This document shows positions 63,361 to 64,000 of a DNA stretch of 64,000 nucleotides, piece by piece (positions within the stretch are counted from its first letter, which is position 1; every line of letters starts with the position of its first letter). Under the pieces are notes generated by a model. The model ran no database searches, had not been told where the DNA came from, and worked only from the letters and a program-made list of their open reading frames with translations. This stretch comes from Saccharopolyspora sp. SCSIO 74807 (lineage in GTDB: Bacteria; Actinomycetota; Actinomycetes; Mycobacteriales; Pseudonocardiaceae): contig NZ_CP146100.1 of NCBI RefSeq assembly GCF_037023755.1, positions 2,920,001 through 2,984,000 of the forward strand, in the 5' to 3' direction. The position numbers and the translations under genes were made by a program.

Positions 63361-63753
63361 GTGGTGAAGCCTGGCGTGCTGGTCGCGTACCGGGTCATGG
63401 CGTACGTGACCGCGGTGCTGCTGATCTTGCTGTGCGCGACGATGGTGCTGAAGTACCTGTGGCCGGAGGGGTCGGCGACCCAGCTCTTCGGTGACACCTG
63501 GACCACGACCATCGGTATCGGCCACGGCTACCTCTACATCATCTACTTGTTCGTCGCGCTGGTGACCACGGTGCAGCTGCGGATTCCCTACGGGCGGATG
63601 CTGCTGGTGCTGCTGGCCGGCACCATCCCGTTCGGCGCGTTCTTCGCCGAGCGCAAAGTGGTGCTGTGGCACCGGTTGCGCACCAGCGGTGAGCCGCTTC
63701 CGTTCGAGCGATCGAGCAGCGCGGCGGCTGCATCGGGGTCGACGAACTCATGA
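63361..63753 (+). CDS. DUF3817 membrane protein
   Basis: A 130-residue membrane protein with three hydrophobic helices ([60 protein letters not shown]). The G-HGYLY...Y-FVA core typical of DUF3817/integral membrane proteins is present. The start is one of two adjacent GTG codons; the first was taken. The stop overlaps the ctaB start (ATGA), so it is co-translated with a heme biosynthesis gene. Confidence 0.82.
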   Translation: MVKPGVLVAYRVMAYVTAVLLILLCATMVLKYLWPEGSATQLFGDTWTTTIGIGHGYLYIIYLFVALVTTVQLRIPYGRMLLVLLAGTIPFGAFFAERKVVLWHRLRTSGEPLPFERSSSAAAASGSTNS

Positions 63754-64000
63754 CCTCAGTTCCCGAACGAGTCACCGACGAACCCACCACCTCCGCGGAG
63801 CCGAAGCGGCGCGGCGTGCTGGCGGCGTACCTGGCGCTGACCAAGCCGCGGGTCATCGAGCTGCTGCTGGTGACCACCATCCCGGCGATGTTCCTGGCCG
63901 AGCGCGGCATTCCCTCGCCGTGGCTGGTGCTGGTCACGCTGGCGGGCGGTGCCATGTCCGCGGGCAGCGCGAACGCGCTGAACTGCGTGGCCGACTCGGA
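63750..64000 (+). CDS. ctaB: protoheme IX farnesyltransferase (heme O synthase), 5' part
   Basis: The first 83 codons of a UbiA-family prenyltransferase that makes heme O for cytochrome oxidase, cut by the window end. After a polar N-terminus ([20 protein letters not shown]), the first helix region reads [20 protein letters not shown], the CtaB signature. The start of the first Asp-rich motif is visible ([12 protein letters not shown]). ATGA overlap with the DUF3817 gene. Confidence 0.93.
   Translation, partial: MTSVPERVTDEPTTSAEPKRRGVLAAYLALTKPRVIELLLVTTIPAMFLAERGIPSPWLVLVTLAGGAMSAGSANALNCVADS

Overview
The window is one contiguous stretch of a very GC-rich actinomycete chromosome. The IdeR-type iron boxes, SigK/RskA pair, MbtH protein, CsoR-type copper sensor, DivIVA-like protein and heavy use of GTG starts and 4-bp ATGA/GTGA overlaps all fit the family Pseudonocardiaceae. 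Saccharopolyspora or a close relative is my best guess, but the genus cannot be proved from this sequence alone.

Layout. (1) 1-2.7 kb: the 3' three-quarters of a 23S rRNA, then 5S rRNA and a strong terminator. (2) 2.8-12.4 kb: ilvD, then a SigK-RskA redox sigma system. It sits with two divergent blocks of fatty-acid tailoring genes: two cyclopropane-synthase-type methyltransferases, an FAD oxidoreductase, DUF1365, DUF1295 and a hydrolase. (3) 12.6-18.2 kb: an M20 amidohydrolase and a two-shell family 2B encapsulin locus whose presumed cargo is a polyprenyl diphosphate synthase. (4) 18.2-25.7 kb: a possible 23-aa peptide, a small HTH regulator, membrane and secreted proteins, a TNT-type toxin with a candidate immunity gene, an adenosine-deaminase-family enzyme, a lipoprotein and a DUF1015 protein. 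(5) 25.9-28.9 kb: the csoR-copZ-copA copper operon, with its operator inside the promoter spacer. (6) 28.9-40 kb: MFS transporter, aldehyde dehydrogenase, VOC protein, tRNA-Lys, L,D-transpeptidase, tRNA-His, oligoribonuclease, acyl-CoA synthetase and several small unknowns. (7) 40.3-42.6 kb: a TPP riboswitch and thiE-thiD-tenA. (8) 43-46.7 kb: GH46 chitosanase, polysaccharide pyruvyl transferase, and a DivIVA-like/membrane-protein pair. (9) 46.8-47.5 kb: the scar of a broken amino-acid ABC transporter. (10) 47.6-60.5 kb: an iron-regulated hydroxamate siderophore cluster (acetyltransferase, dimodular NRPS with thioesterase, MbtH, exporter, ferric-siderophore reductase, ornithine N-hydroxylase). 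(11) 60.5-64 kb: a membrane hydrolase, a luciferase-like oxidoreductase, a DUF3817 protein and the start of ctaB.

Three things stand out. First, the encapsulin locus has two cyclic-nucleotide-domain shells and a prenyl synthase with no long N-terminal targeting extension. Second, the siderophore NRPS has the C-A-T-C-A-T-TE layout of bacillibactin synthetase, but reads threonine in module 1 and sits beside hydroxamate genes rather than dihydroxybenzoate genes. Third, five copies of a roughly 50-bp palindrome (GAGTGAACGGACCGTTCG in the left arm) lie in intergenic DNA, all in the same orientation and all downstream of minus-strand genes; they look like a lineage-specific terminator family. Function calls come from reading motifs by eye; no database searches were run.
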